This document shows, one piece after another, positions 41,208 through 50,255 of a DNA stretch of 64,000 nucleotides; positions within the stretch are counted from its first letter, which is position 1, and every line of letters starts with the position of its first letter. The translations under genes and the position numbers were made by a program. The notes under the pieces were generated by a model, which did not search any database, was not told the DNA's origin, and saw only the letters and a program-made list of their open reading frames with translations. The DNA comes from Streptomyces endophytica (GTDB lineage Bacteria; Actinomycetota; Actinomycetes; Streptomycetales; Streptomycetaceae). Location: the NCBI RefSeq assembly GCF_026153355.1, contig NZ_CP110636.1, positions 5,456,001-5,520,000 on the forward strand. The letters are read 5' to 3'.

Positions 41208-42113
41208 TCAGCGGGCGGGCCGGTCACTTACCGCCGAAGGGGTCTCCTTGCCGGCGACCAGGTCCCTGGTCAGCGCGACGCGGGAGAGGTACAGGGCGCC
41301 CCACAGCACCAGGGCGATGCCGGCGCATTCGGGGATCAGCCACCAGCCGGTGCGGACCCGTTCGTCGAAGAGGGTGACCCCCAGCGACAGGCTCACCAGC
41401 GCATCGCCCAGGGTGAGCACCGGCTGGGAGGCGGTCAGCGGCCCGGACTGCATGGCGTTCTCGAAGAGGAAGAGGGCCCCCACGCCGACGGCCGCGAAGC
41501 CGTAGGTCTGCCAGGAGGCGAAGAAGGAGGCCGGGCCGCCGGTCTGCCAGGCGTGCGTGGCGTCCTTCATCAGGGCCGCGGTCAGGGCGTAGGAGACGGC
41601 CGCGGCGGCGGCGAAGCAGGCCGCCCGTACGCCGCCGGCCCCGCGGCGCAGCGCGGCACCGACCGCCGTCCCGATCACCGCGGCGCAGACCGCCAGGGCG
41701 AGCACCCAGCGGTCGAGCGGGGCGTGGTCGGTGCCGATGGTGGGGGCGGCGGCGGCCAGCGCGGAGCCGAGGCCGACGACGATCAGTGCCACGCCGGTCC
41801 AGCCGCCGCGGGAGATCCGCCCGCCGAGCAGCAACCGGCCGATGAGCAGGGCCAGCGGGAGTTCGAGGACGAAGATCGGCTGGACCACGGACAGCGCGCC
41901 CTGGGAGAGCGCCAGCGCCTGGAAGCAGGCCGCGGCGATGACGGCGAGCATGCCGCCGAGCCAGGCGGCCCGGTGCAGCAGGTCGACCAGCAGGCCCAGA
42001 CGCAGGCCGGGCGCCAGCGGGACGGTGCGGGCCGCACGCCGCTGCAGCACCGTGGCCAGCGCGTTGCTGGCCGCGGCGAGCAGGGCGAAGAGCACGGCCG
42101 GCCATGTGGCCAT
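41208..42113 (-). CDS. DMT-superfamily transporter
   Basis: 301 residues with ten hydrophobic helices in two halves of five, the EamA/DMT arrangement (LFALLAAASNALATVLQRRAAR, ACFQALALSQGALSVVQPI, and SQPVLTLGDALVSLSLGV in the second half). It probably moves a small metabolite across the membrane. ATG 42113 begins at the first helix. It ends 14 bp before the PASTA-like gene and may be co-transcribed with it. Confidence 0.87.
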   Translation of the reverse strand: MATWPAVLFALLAAASNALATVLQRRAARTVPLAPGLRLGLLVDLLHRAAWLGGMLAVIAAACFQALALSQGALSVVQPIFVLELPLALLIGRLLLGGRISRGGWTGVALIVVGLGSALAAAAPTIGTDHAPLDRWVLALAVCAAVIGTAVGAALRRGAGGVRAACFAAAAAVSYALTAALMKDATHAWQTGGPASFFASWQTYGFAAVGVGALFLFENAMQSGPLTASQPVLTLGDALVSLSLGVTLFDERVRTGWWLIPECAGIALVLWGALYLSRVALTRDLVAGKETPSAVSDRPAR

Positions 42114-42508
42114 GCGGCAACCTCCCGGGCACGGCGGCGGAGCCTCAGCGCTTCGACGCTAACCGGAGGCGGCACGGTCGGCCTGCCGACACGGGGGCCG
42201 GGTGATCCGGCCGGCGGCACCGTGCGGGGCCGGCCCGCCCGGTGGCAGATCTTCCTTCCGGCCTCACAAAAGGGCAGGTCAGGGCGGGCGCCTGACGGTC
42301 GGTGGGGGGCGCAATACTGCGGCAACACCACTGGCCGGAATGCATCGCTATGGTCCCGGCATACCGGCCGGACGGCCGGCAACTCGGCGCGCCGCTCCCC
42401 CGCACGGCCCGCGCCCCGCTCCCGCCTCCCGCCTCCCGCTCCCCAGCCTCCCCGCCTCCCCCGCCTCCTGGAGACCGCCATGCCTCTGACCTCGCAACGG
42501 GCCGACGT
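42114..42508. other. Gap between transporter start and the damaged SBP gene
   Basis: The first half should hold the promoter of the transporter gene. The second half is pyrimidine-rich (42400-42475) with an ATG at 42480 that opens only a 24-codon frame. The missing signal peptide and N-terminus of the substrate-binding protein would be expected here but I see no sequence like them. Confidence 0.5.
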
Positions 42509-43654
42509 GAGACCGGCGCGCCGATCACCGCGAGGGGGTCCCCCTGGCCCTTAAGGCCTTGGGGGAGGTCGCCGGGAAGGTCGACATCGGCTCGATGGGC
42601 GACTTCCCGCTGCTCATCAACGCCGCCCGCGGCAAGCAGCTGCACGCCCCGACCCGGCTGGTGTCGGTCACCGGCTACAACCTGCGCGGGGCGCTCAACA
42701 CCATCGTCACCAAGCCCGGTTCGGCGCTGCGCTCGCTGGCGGACCTGCGTGGCAAGAACGTCTCCAGCAGCGTCGGCTCGGCCTCCGACCGGACCCTGGT
42801 ACGGGCCCTGCAGCGGGCCGGTATCGACCCGGAGCAGGGCGTGCACAAGCTCAACCAGCAGTCGGCGGTGGGCGCCTCGGCGCTGCAGTCGGGCAGCGCG
42901 GACGCACTCTCGCAGTTCGTCGCCTGGCCGGGGCTGCTCGCCTTCCAGGGCAAGGCGCAGGCCTTCTACGACGGGGGCGCGCTCGGTCTGCCCACCTTCC
43001 ACGGCGTGACCGTGCGGGACGCCTTCGCCGGTCAACGCCCGGGCGTCGTCAAGGCGTTCCTCACCGCCCAAGGGGACGCGACCCGCTACGTGCAGCGCCA
43101 CCCGGTCGACGCCGCCGAACGGGTCGCCAAGGCCACCGGGCTGCCGGCCGAGGTGGTCTACCTCTACAACGGCGCCGGCGGCATCGCGACCTTCGACCTT
43201 CGACCCCACCCTCAAGCCGCAGCTGATCGCCGCGCTGAAGAAGGACGTCCCGGTGCTGCGGGCGGCCCGGCTGACCGGGCGGGTCGATGTCGACTCCTTC
43301 GTCAACGACCGCTACATCAAGGCGAGTTACGGCAGCGGGTACGCCAAGGCCGTGCGCTCCACCGCACACCCGTCCGCCGACGAGGTGTGGCTGCGCGGCG
43401 CGGACCGCACCCACTCCTTCGCGGATCCGGCGCCGCTGCTGCGGTTCGTCGCCGCGCACCGCGCCGCGGTGCGGGCCGCGTACGTGGCCGACGCGACGAC
43501 CGGCAGCCGCTGGTTCGCCGACCAGGCGGTCTGGGTCCGGGACGGCGGGCGGCTGCTGCCGTTCGTCACCCGGGCCACCGCGGACGCCTGGACCCGCAAG
43601 CACGACGGTGCGCGCACCGTCGGCTACGCCGCCGCCCTGGAGCAGGCCCGGTGA
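42509..43654 (+). pseudogene. ABC substrate-binding protein, 5'-truncated with two further lesions
   Basis: Pieces of a sulfonate/nitrate-type (SsuA/TauA-like) substrate-binding protein are in order: ETGAPITA in one frame (42509-42532), VAGKVDIGSMGDFPLLIN to GAGGIATFD in a second (42568-43190), and DPTLKPQLIAALKKDVP to YAAALEQAR in a third. The signal peptide and about 60 N-terminal residues are absent. A 35-bp palindromic sequence (42533-42567) separates pieces one and two, and a 7-bp tandem duplication (43188-43201) shifts pieces two and three. The gene cannot make the normal protein. Its TGA overlaps a GTG of the next frame. Confidence 0.82.
42533..42567. repeat. 35-bp palindromic element inside the SBP pseudogene
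   Basis: Starts AGGGGGTCCCCCTGGCC and ends GGCCTTGGGGGAG with CTTAAG at the centre; TCCCCC pairs with GGGGGA and GCC with GGC. It is placed exactly between two coding pieces that should be adjacent. It resembles the short GC-rich palindromes scattered in Streptomyces genomes. Confidence 0.55.
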
Positions 43655-44021
43655 GCGCGCCGTGGACCCGGCGCGCCCGGCGTGCCGCGGCGGTCCTGGC
43701 GGCGCTGGCCCGTACCGAATCGCGCTGGGGGCTGTACCACGAGCGCACCGACCATCCGGCCACCGACGACGCCCGCTGGCTGCACCATCTCGATCTGCGC
43801 CGGTCGGCGCCGCCCGGGCACTGGCCGCCGCCGGCCCCGGCGTCGCAGTGCCCGCGCTGGGCTCCGCCCTGGCCGATCCGGAGGCGGACGTGCGCCGGGC
43901 CGCGGTGCTGGCACTGCGCGCCCACGCGGGGCGGGCGGACGCCCGGAGGGCGCTGGCCTCCGCCGCCGACGACCCGGACGCCGATATCCGGGCCTACGCC
44001 CGGCTGGCAGCGAAGGGGTGA
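43651..44021 (+). pseudogene. HEAT-repeat protein, frameshifted
   Basis: The gene starts at GTG 43651, overlapping the previous stop (GTGA), with SAPWTRRARRAAAVLAALA. Near 43795-43830 the frame changes; the rest (AARALAAAGPGVAVPALG, DPEADVRRAAVLALRAH, DPDADIRAYARLA) shows two HEAT/PBS-type repeats. One base missing, or a somewhat larger deletion, would explain the break. In relatives such a small HEAT gene follows a sulfonate-type binding protein, as I recall. Likely dead together with its operon partner. Confidence 0.7.
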
Positions 44022-44117
44022 CACACGTTCGGGCCGTCCGGGTGGCCGGGGGCACGGTCGGGTTGAAGGCTCGGGGAGACGCCCCCGAGGCGCAGCCGGA
44101 CCGTGCAAGGAGTTCCG

Positions 44118-44258
44118 ATGGCCCCCGCGTACCGCTACGACGACCTGAGCGCCCCGTTCCACCGGGTCACGACGGAGGTACTCCGGCGCGGTACCGACAG
44201 CCCGGTGCGGAAGCGGGTCGTCGGGCGGCTCGACCAGGCCGATCCGGAGCACCGCTGA
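44118..44258 (+). CDS. Small hypothetical protein
   Basis: 46 codons from ATG 44118 (MAPAYRYDDLSAPFHRVTTE) to TGA 44256-44258. AAGGAG lies 6 bases before the ATG and the codon bias is normal. It shows no signal or membrane segment and I do not recognise it. It could be a real small protein, or the surviving start of a gene whose remainder was deleted during the decay of this locus. Confidence 0.45.
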   Translation: MAPAYRYDDLSAPFHRVTTEVLRRGTDSPVRKRVVGRLDQADPEHR

Positions 44259-44278
44259 GCGCCCGGGCCGGGTCGGCG

Positions 44279-45397
44279 GTGGCCGATCCGCACGCGTCCG
44301 CGCCCGCCCTCCGCCCGCCGGCCGTGCGCTGGCCCCGCTACGCGCGGTGGGCCCCGGCCGTCCTGCTGGTCGGCGGTCTCCTCTGGGACGCGCTGTCGCC
44401 GCAGGACTACTGGGGCGACCCGATGCTGACTGCGGCCAGTGTGACGGCGGGTGCGCTGCTCTCGTTGCGGCACACCGTCGCGGTCGGGCTGGCCCTGGTG
44501 CTCGGGGTGTTCGCGCTGACGGTGAAGGACGGCACCGCCGGTACCGGCGTGGGTCATCTGGAGCTGGCCAACACCCTGTTCGCCGCGCTGATGGGCGTCG
44601 GGGTGAACCGGGTGATCGCCCGGCACGGCCGCCACCTGGATGTGGTGCGGATGGTGGCGGAGGCCGCGCAGCTCGCCGTGCTGCCGGCCCCGCCGGAGCG
44701 GATCGGGACACTGGCCGTCGCGGCCCGCTACCAGGCCGCCCAGAGCGAGGCCCGGATCGGCGGTGACGCCTATGCCGTGCAGCGGACGCCGTACGGGGTG
44801 CGGCTGCTGATCGCCGACGTACGGGGCAAGGGGCTCGGCGCGGTGAGTGCGGTGTCGGTGCTGCTGGGGGCGTTCCGGGAGGCGGCGGAGCAGGAGCCGG
44901 AGCTGACCGGGCTGGCCGAGCGGCTGGAGCGGGCGGTGCTGCGGGCGGGCGAGCAACTCCCCGAGGAGAGCCGCCTGGAGGGCTTCATCACCGCCCTGCT
45001 GGGTGAAGTCCCCCCGGACAGCGGCGAGTTGAGGCTGCTGAACTGCGGTCATCCGGCGCCGTATCTGTGCCGGGACGGTGCGGTGCGGGCGCTCGCGACC
45101 GGTGAACCGGGGCTGCCGCTGGGCATGGGCGGGCTGGGGACGGCCCGGCCGGAGCCGGTCGGCGTGCCGTTCCCGGTGGACAGCACCGTGCTGCTGATCA
45201 CCGACGGGGTGACCGAGGCCCGGGACCGCGACGGGCGGTTCTACGACCCGGCGGCGCAGCTCGCGGGCCGCGGGCCGTTCGGCGGTCCCGAGGAGCTGAT
45301 CGACGTCCTGGTGCGGGAAGTCGAGCGGTGGACCGGCGGGCCGCGCGACGACGACATGGCGGTGCTCGCGGTCACCCGGCGCGCGGCGGACGGCTGA
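44279..45397 (+). CDS. PP2C/SpoIIE-family protein phosphatase with membrane N-terminus
   Basis: 372 residues from GTG 44279. Three to four membrane helices at about 20-110 (YARWAPAVLLVGGLLWDAL, AASVTAGALLSLRHTVAVGLALVLG) precede a SpoIIE-type PP2C domain at about 145-365. Metal-site Asp residues are visible in IGGDAYAV, IADVRGKG, LITDGVTEA and GPRDDDMAVL. Such phosphatases act on anti-sigma-factor antagonists in sigma-B-like signalling. No RsbV/RsbW-type partner is adjacent. The start is uncertain because no ribosome binding site stands out. Confidence 0.88.
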   Translation: MADPHASAPALRPPAVRWPRYARWAPAVLLVGGLLWDALSPQDYWGDPMLTAASVTAGALLSLRHTVAVGLALVLGVFALTVKDGTAGTGVGHLELANTLFAALMGVGVNRVIARHGRHLDVVRMVAEAAQLAVLPAPPERIGTLAVAARYQAAQSEARIGGDAYAVQRTPYGVRLLIADVRGKGLGAVSAVSVLLGAFREAAEQEPELTGLAERLERAVLRAGEQLPEESRLEGFITALLGEVPPDSGELRLLNCGHPAPYLCRDGAVRALATGEPGLPLGMGGLGTARPEPVGVPFPVDSTVLLITDGVTEARDRDGRFYDPAAQLAGRGPFGGPEELIDVLVREVERWTGGPRDDDMAVLAVTRRAADG

Positions 45398-45536
45398 CCG
45401 GCATTCCCCGATCGGGCGTCCGACCTGCGCCGACAGCGTGTGCTACCGGGGATTCGGGGCGGGGGATGAGAAGATCGATCAGAGCATCAGCATCCGCCCC
45501 GAGCGGTCCTCCGCTCCCGCGCAGATCGGAGTTGAT

Positions 45537-45722
45537 GTGTCCGACAACAGATCAGCCCTGCTGAGCCAGCGCGCCGCCGTCATCTTCCTGCTCGGCGCCC
45601 TCACCGCCCTCGGCGCCGGGGTGCTCACCTGTGTCAACGGCGGAACCCTGGCGTCCGCCGCCCTGGTCGGCGGAGCGGCGTTCGGCGCCGGGGTCACGTT
45701 CTTCCATACGGTCATCGATTGA
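45537..45722 (+). CDS. Small membrane protein
   Basis: 61 residues from GTG 45537 with GGAG upstream. Two hydrophobic helices: AAVIFLLGALTALGAGVLTCV and ALVGGAAFGAGVTFFHTVI. The sequence has the look of a small conserved streptomycete membrane protein, but I cannot name a function. It is followed by about 250 bp without a gene and is probably monocistronic. Confidence 0.65.
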   Translation: MSDNRSALLSQRAAVIFLLGALTALGAGVLTCVNGGTLASAALVGGAAFGAGVTFFHTVID

Positions 45723-45971
45723 GTCACCGCACGGCCCTCGCCACGGCCGTCGAGTGAGTCCCGTCCCACGATGCCGACCGCACCGGCGTCGCGGAGCCGT
45801 CCGCCGTGGGCCGCGCCGGCCGTCCCGGGGTGAGCGGGCGGTCACCGTGCGTCCCGGGTCCGTGGCGGAATCCGTGCCCCCGCATGCGGTGCGCCGCCGG
45901 ACGGCAGGTGCGAAACTGAAAGACACCGCGCCCGGCAGCCGGCCGGTGCCCTTGCCGCCGAGGGGAACACC

Positions 45972-46271
45972 ATGACCTGGGCATCTTGGACCACTGTCGG
46001 GATCCACGCGCTCCCCGGCGTGGTGCGCGCGGAGGAGATCGGCGTGATGAACGGCGATCTGACCATCCACACGACCTGGTCGGAGAATCTGGCGCACGTA
46101 GCTGTGCAGTACACCGGGTCCTCGGACTGGTACACGATGGCCGGCAGCCCCGTGCCCTGCGACTCCGAAGCGGCCAGCCGCAGCTTCCACCAGGCCGTGG
46201 TGGAGGCGGTCCGCGGCGGGGAGCGGGCCGAGGCCTCCCTCGACGAGCTGTTCCACCGGCAGGAGCACTGA
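45972..46271 (+). CDS. Hypothetical protein
   Basis: 99 residues from ATG 45972 with GAGGGGA upstream. No signal peptide, membrane helix or catalytic motif; the strands LTIHTTW, HVAVQYTG and DWYTMAGSP are followed by a helix FHQAVVEAVRGGE. I do not recognise the family. Codon use is like the neighbours and a strong terminator follows at 46389, so the gene is probably real. Confidence 0.65.
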   Translation: MTWASWTTVGIHALPGVVRAEEIGVMNGDLTIHTTWSENLAHVAVQYTGSSDWYTMAGSPVPCDSEAASRSFHQAVVEAVRGGERAEASLDELFHRQEH

Positions 46272-46388
46272 CCGGCACCGGCGCCGCAGCGGACACCGGG
46301 CGCCCGGATCGCCCGAGAGTGACGCCCGGATCGTCCGTGGGTGCCGGAATCCTCCACTGAAGTCCGGGGCCGTGTCCCGGGATTGCGA

Positions 46389-46418
46389 GTCCACGACCTG
46401 ACGGGTCGTGGACTTTTT
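46389..46418 (+). terminator. Rho-independent terminator
   Basis: GTCCACGACC (46389-46398) pairs exactly with GGTCGTGGAC (46404-46413) around a 5-nt loop and is followed by TTTTT. It ends transcription of the hypothetical gene at 45972-46271. Confidence 0.88.
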
Positions 46419-46542
46419 GCCGCCCCGGCGGAGCAACCAATTCCGGTCGCCTGCGGTCTCCCCTGACACAGGCACCGTTGGTCACCTTGCCATCACCCAA
46501 AGGTGATCAATTGTCAAATTTTCACCACGAATCTCGCATTCC

Positions 46543-46564
46543 GAGCATATGGCTTTACATGCTC
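46543..46564. promoter_or_regulatory. Interrupted palindrome upstream of the M4 protease
   Basis: GAGCAT at 46543-46548 and ATGCTC at 46559-46564 are exact inverted arms with a 10-bp AT-rich spacer, 117 bp before the GTG start. It may be an operator; it could also lie in the 5' leader. Confidence 0.45.
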
Positions 46565-46680
46565 ATGCCAGGCAGACCAGGGTTTGCGCGGGGCCGACCG
46601 GCCCCCGCGGTGCCCAACGGCACCGCGTGTACGGGCGGTTGGCGAGGCCACCGCCCCCGCAGCGCTAAGGACCCACATCT

Positions 46681-48486
46681 GTGCGTAGACCCCACATACG
46701 CAGCCACCGTCTGGCCATCGCGGTCGCGGTGACGACGGCCGCGACCCTGACGGCCGGAGTGGCGGGCGCCGCCTCCGCGCACAACACGGCCGCTCCGGCC
46801 GCCGCCCCCTCTGCGACCTCCTCCCCCGACAAGATCGTCGAAGCCGCCCGCACCGCCGCGTTCGCGCACGGCTCGGCCACCGGAGTCGGCAAGAAGGACA
46901 CCCTCAAGGCCGTCGACACGATGGTCGACCCGGACGGCCGGCAGCACGTCCGCTTCGTCCGCACCCACCGCGGCCTGCCCGTTCTCGGCGGCGACCTCGT
47001 CGTCCACCTCAGCGCCCGCTCGGCGTACGAGGGCGTGACCCGGGCCTACCGGCACCAGGTCGACCTCTCCGACACCGACCCCAAGCTGTCGGCCGGTCAG
47101 GCCGAGACGAAGGCCGCCAAGGTGGCCGAGGGCCAGGCCGGTTCGGCCGAACTGGTCCTGGACGCCCGCGACGACCGGCTCACCCTGGCCTACCAGGTCG
47201 AGGTGGCGGACAGCCGCACCGACGAGGGCGGCGGCGCCCGTACGGTCGTCCTCGACGCGGCGACCGGTGCGGTGCTGAGCAACACCCCCGCCAACGATTC
47301 GTTCCTGTCGCCTTCCGTCCAGGCGAAGCTGCGCAAGCGGGGCGAGCGGCTCAACCCCGCGACCCGGCAGTTCGCCCCCGCCGCGCCGGCCACCGGCGAG
47401 GCGGCCGCCACCGCCGGTTTCCCGGCCGCGGCCAAGGGCACCGGCGCGTCCTTCTTCGTCGGCAGCGTGCCGCTGTCCACGACGCAGACCACCAAGAAGT
47501 CCTTCGTCCTGAAGGACAGCACGCGCGGCAACACCGAGACCCGCGACGCCGGTGACAAGGAGCTGGAGAAGTTCTCCGGCGGCAAGGCGTTCACCTCCGC
47601 CACCAACCGCTGGGGCAACGGCACCACGAGCGACCGGGCCACCGCCGCCGTGGACGCCCAGTACGGCATCACCAGCACCCTGGACTTCTACAAGAAGACG
47701 TTCGGGCGCAAGGGCATCAAGAACGACGGCCGCGGCGCGCACGCCCTGGTGCACTTCGGCAAGAACGTGGGCAACGCCTTCTGGTCGTCGGACTGCGGCT
47801 GCATGCTCTACGGCGACGGCGACGGCAAGACGTTCGCCAAGCCGCTGGTCGTCCTGGACGTCACCGGCCACGAGCTGACCCACGGCGTGGTCGACGCCAC
47901 CGCCAACCTCCAGCCCACCCGCGTCGACGAGGAGGGCAACCAGTTCGGCGAACCCGGTGCGCTCAACGAGTCGCTGGCGGACATCTTCGGCAGCGCGGTG
48001 GAATTCGCCACCAACAACCCGAAGAACCCGCCGAACTACCTGATGGGCGAGAAGCTGGGCCTGGAGCAGAAGTTCCTGCGCCGGCTGGACAAGCCGTCGC
48101 TCGACAAGCTGGAGGGCACCGTCGACTACTGGTCGAAGGCGTCCTTCGACACCGAGGTGCACGCCGGCTCCGGCGTCTCCTCGCACGCCTTCTACCTGCT
48201 CGCCGAGGGCAGCGGCAAGAAGACGATCGGCGGCGTCGCCTACGACTCCCCCACCTCCAACGGCTCGCGGGTGACCGGGATCGGCCGCACCAAGGCGCTC
48301 GCCATCTTCTACCGGGCGCTCACCCGGTACATGGTCTCCACGACCGACTTCCACGACGCCCGGTCCGCGACGCTGCACGCGGCCAAGGACCTGTACGGCG
48401 CCACCAGCACCGAGTACAAGACGGTGAACAAGGCCTGGTCGGCGGTGAACGTGACGGCGGCCAACGCCCCGTCGGCCAAGCACTGA
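46681..48486 (+). CDS. Secreted M4 (thermolysin-type) metallopeptidase
   Basis: 601 residues from GTG 46681 with AAGGA upstream. Signal peptide to about 33 (AVAVTTAATLTAGVAGAASA), FTP/PepSY-type propeptide to about 235, then the M4 catalytic domain. The zinc motif HELTH is at 397-401 with Glu430 in GALNESLADIFG, and the second catalytic His lies in HAGSGVSSHAFYLLAEG. It is secreted as a zymogen and degrades proteins outside the cell. It is monocistronic: own promoter region before it and a terminator hairpin at 48506-48535. Confidence 0.95.
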   Translation: MRRPHIRSHRLAIAVAVTTAATLTAGVAGAASAHNTAAPAAAPSATSSPDKIVEAARTAAFAHGSATGVGKKDTLKAVDTMVDPDGRQHVRFVRTHRGLPVLGGDLVVHLSARSAYEGVTRAYRHQVDLSDTDPKLSAGQAETKAAKVAEGQAGSAELVLDARDDRLTLAYQVEVADSRTDEGGGARTVVLDAATGAVLSNTPANDSFLSPSVQAKLRKRGERLNPATRQFAPAAPATGEAAATAGFPAAAKGTGASFFVGSVPLSTTQTTKKSFVLKDSTRGNTETRDAGDKELEKFSGGKAFTSATNRWGNGTTSDRATAAVDAQYGITSTLDFYKKTFGRKGIKNDGRGAHALVHFGKNVGNAFWSSDCGCMLYGDGDGKTFAKPLVVLDVTGHELTHGVVDATANLQPTRVDEEGNQFGEPGALNESLADIFGSAVEFATNNPKNPPNYLMGEKLGLEQKFLRRLDKPSLDKLEGTVDYWSKASFDTEVHAGSGVSSHAFYLLAEGSGKKTIGGVAYDSPTSNGSRVTGIGRTKALAIFYRALTRYMVSTTDFHDARSATLHAAKDLYGATSTEYKTVNKAWSAVNVTAANAPSAKH

Positions 48487-48505
48487 GCCCCGAACGCCCG
48501 TCCTG

Positions 48506-48535
48506 CGGTGCCCCTGCCACCCGGCGGGGGCACCG
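48506..48535 (+). terminator. Terminator-like hairpin
   Basis: CGGTGCCCC (48506-48514) and GGGGCACCG (48527-48535) are exact arms, 20 bp after the protease stop; no T-run follows, which is common for actinobacterial terminators. Confidence 0.7.
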
Positions 48536-48592
48536 TGCCGTTCCGCGCCGCGCTCCTCGACGCCGCGGCCGGCCGGAGCCTACGTTGAGGCC

Positions 48593-49792
48593 ATGATCAG
48601 CGATCGCAAGGCAACCGGCCGGCGTCCCGGATATGCCGTGGCGGCGGGCGTGTTCGCCATCGGCATGGCCGGCACCACCCTCCCCACCCCGCTGTACGGG
48701 CTCTACCGCCAGGAGATCGGATTCTCCGAGCTCATGGTGACCGTGGTCTTCGCCGTGTACGCGCTCGGCGTGATCACCGTGCTGCTGCTCGCCGGCAACG
48801 TCTCCGACGACGTGGGCCGACGCCCGGTGCTGTTCTGCGCCCTGGCGCTGTCCGCGGCCAGCGCGCTCTGCTTCATCTTCGAAGGCGGGCTGCCGCTGCT
48901 GTTCCTGGGCCGGGTGCTCTCCGGGTTCGCCGCCGGGCTGTTCAGCGGCGCCGCCACCGCGGCCGTACTGGAACTGGCGAAGCCGGGCCAGGAGGCGCAT
49001 GCCGGGTTCGCCGCCACCGCCGCGAACATGGGCGGGCTCGGCTGCGGCCCGCTGCTGTCCGGGCTGCTCGCCCAGTACGCGCCCTGGCCGCTGGTCCTGC
49101 CGTTCGCGGTGCACCTGGTGCTGCTGGCGGTGGCGGCCGTGGCGACCTGGCTGCTGCCGGAGACCGTCCGCGATCCGCACCGGCCGCACCGTCTGCGCCC
49201 CCAGCGGCTCCGGCTGCCGCCCGAGGTGCGGGGCGTGTTCACGCCCTCGGCCGTCGCCGCGTTCGCCGGCTTCGCGCTGCTGGGCCTGTTCACCGCCGTC
49301 GCACCGAGCTTCGTCGGTCAGACGCTGGGCGTGACGAACCTGGCGGTCGCCGGGGCGGTCGTGTTCTCCGTGTTCCTCGGCTCCACCGCCGGACAGTCCC
49401 TCGCCGGGCGGATCGGGGTGCGCAAGGCCCTGCCCGCCGGCTGCCTGGTGCTGGTGACCGGCCTGGCCCTGGTAGCCACCTCACTGGCCGTCACCTCACT
49501 GCCGGTGCTGGTCCTCGGCGCCCTGTGCGGCGGCACCGGCCAGGGCCTGGCCTTCCGCGCCGGGCTGACCGCCGTGGGCCGGGCGGCACCCGCCGAGCAC
49601 CGCGGCGGCACCATCTCGGCGTTCTTCCTCGTCGCCTACTTCGGCATCTCGCTGCCGGTGGTCGGGGTCGGCGCGCTCACCATGGAACTGGGACTGCGCG
49701 GCGCCGGCCTCACCTTCGCCGGCTGCGTCATCGTGCTCGCGGTGGCCGTCGGCCTGTACGTGCTGCGTCACCCGCCGGCCGTCGACGACTGA
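48593..49792 (+). CDS. MFS transporter
   Basis: 399 residues, twelve membrane helices in two bundles of six. The MFS loop 2-3 motif is GNVSDDVGRRP. The first helix TLPTPLYGLYRQEIGFS resembles the exporters of small drugs or sugars in streptomycetes. ATG 48593 with GAGG close by. Substrate unknown; no regulator is adjacent. Confidence 0.9.
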   Translation: MISDRKATGRRPGYAVAAGVFAIGMAGTTLPTPLYGLYRQEIGFSELMVTVVFAVYALGVITVLLLAGNVSDDVGRRPVLFCALALSAASALCFIFEGGLPLLFLGRVLSGFAAGLFSGAATAAVLELAKPGQEAHAGFAATAANMGGLGCGPLLSGLLAQYAPWPLVLPFAVHLVLLAVAAVATWLLPETVRDPHRPHRLRPQRLRLPPEVRGVFTPSAVAAFAGFALLGLFTAVAPSFVGQTLGVTNLAVAGAVVFSVFLGSTAGQSLAGRIGVRKALPAGCLVLVTGLALVATSLAVTSLPVLVLGALCGGTGQGLAFRAGLTAVGRAAPAEHRGGTISAFFLVAYFGISLPVVGVGALTMELGLRGAGLTFAGCVIVLAVAVGLYVLRHPPAVDD

Positions 49793-49838
49793 CGCCCCGA
49801 GGGTCCGCGAGAGAGGCGGGACGGCACAATCGGCAGGC

Positions 49839-50231
49839 ATGAACACCAGGGTGTGGATGGACAGTTGGCAGATGGAGTGCTGCGGCGAGCCCTTCGCCCT
49901 CGGCGCGGAGGTGTCCTGGGCGGTCGTCGAACCGGACCGGGAGTGGCTGACCAAGGTGCTCGGAGCGCGGACCGCGGCCACGGTCGACGCCGTCGAGGAG
50001 CACCACGGCGGCTCCCCTCAGCAACCGGCACCGGTCCGCGGCACCGTCACCGGCATCAGCGCCGTGCACTGCCGCTTCGCACCGCTGCCCGGCGAGCCCG
50101 GTCACACCCGCGGTCCGGTGCCGGGCAGCGGCACGCTCACCCCGCTGTCCTCGGCCCGCCGGTGGACGTCCGGCCGCGACGGCCTCGACTTCGTGGGCTT
50201 CCTCGTCGATCTCGCCGCCCCGCCGCGGTGA
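49839..50231 (+). CDS. DUF6578-like hypothetical protein
   Basis: 130 residues beginning MNTRVWMDSWQMECCGEPFA. The opening W-x-D-x-W-Q-M-x-C-C-G motif fits the streptomycete family DUF6578, which has no known function. Cytoplasmic, no membrane segment. It is convergent with the P450 gene (24 bp between stops). Confidence 0.65.
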   Translation: MNTRVWMDSWQMECCGEPFALGAEVSWAVVEPDREWLTKVLGARTAATVDAVEEHHGGSPQQPAPVRGTVTGISAVHCRFAPLPGEPGHTRGPVPGSGTLTPLSSARRWTSGRDGLDFVGFLVDLAAPPR

Positions 50232-50255
50232 GGCACGGACGGGCCCGGCGCGGTC

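Larger units (their letters stand above)
46272..46680. other. Intergenic region: terminator and protease promoter
   Basis: Holds the terminator at 46389-46418 and then an AT-rich block (about 46490-46565) that must carry the promoter of the M4 protease gene, including the 22-bp interrupted palindrome at 46543-46564. No coding frame. Confidence 0.6.
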
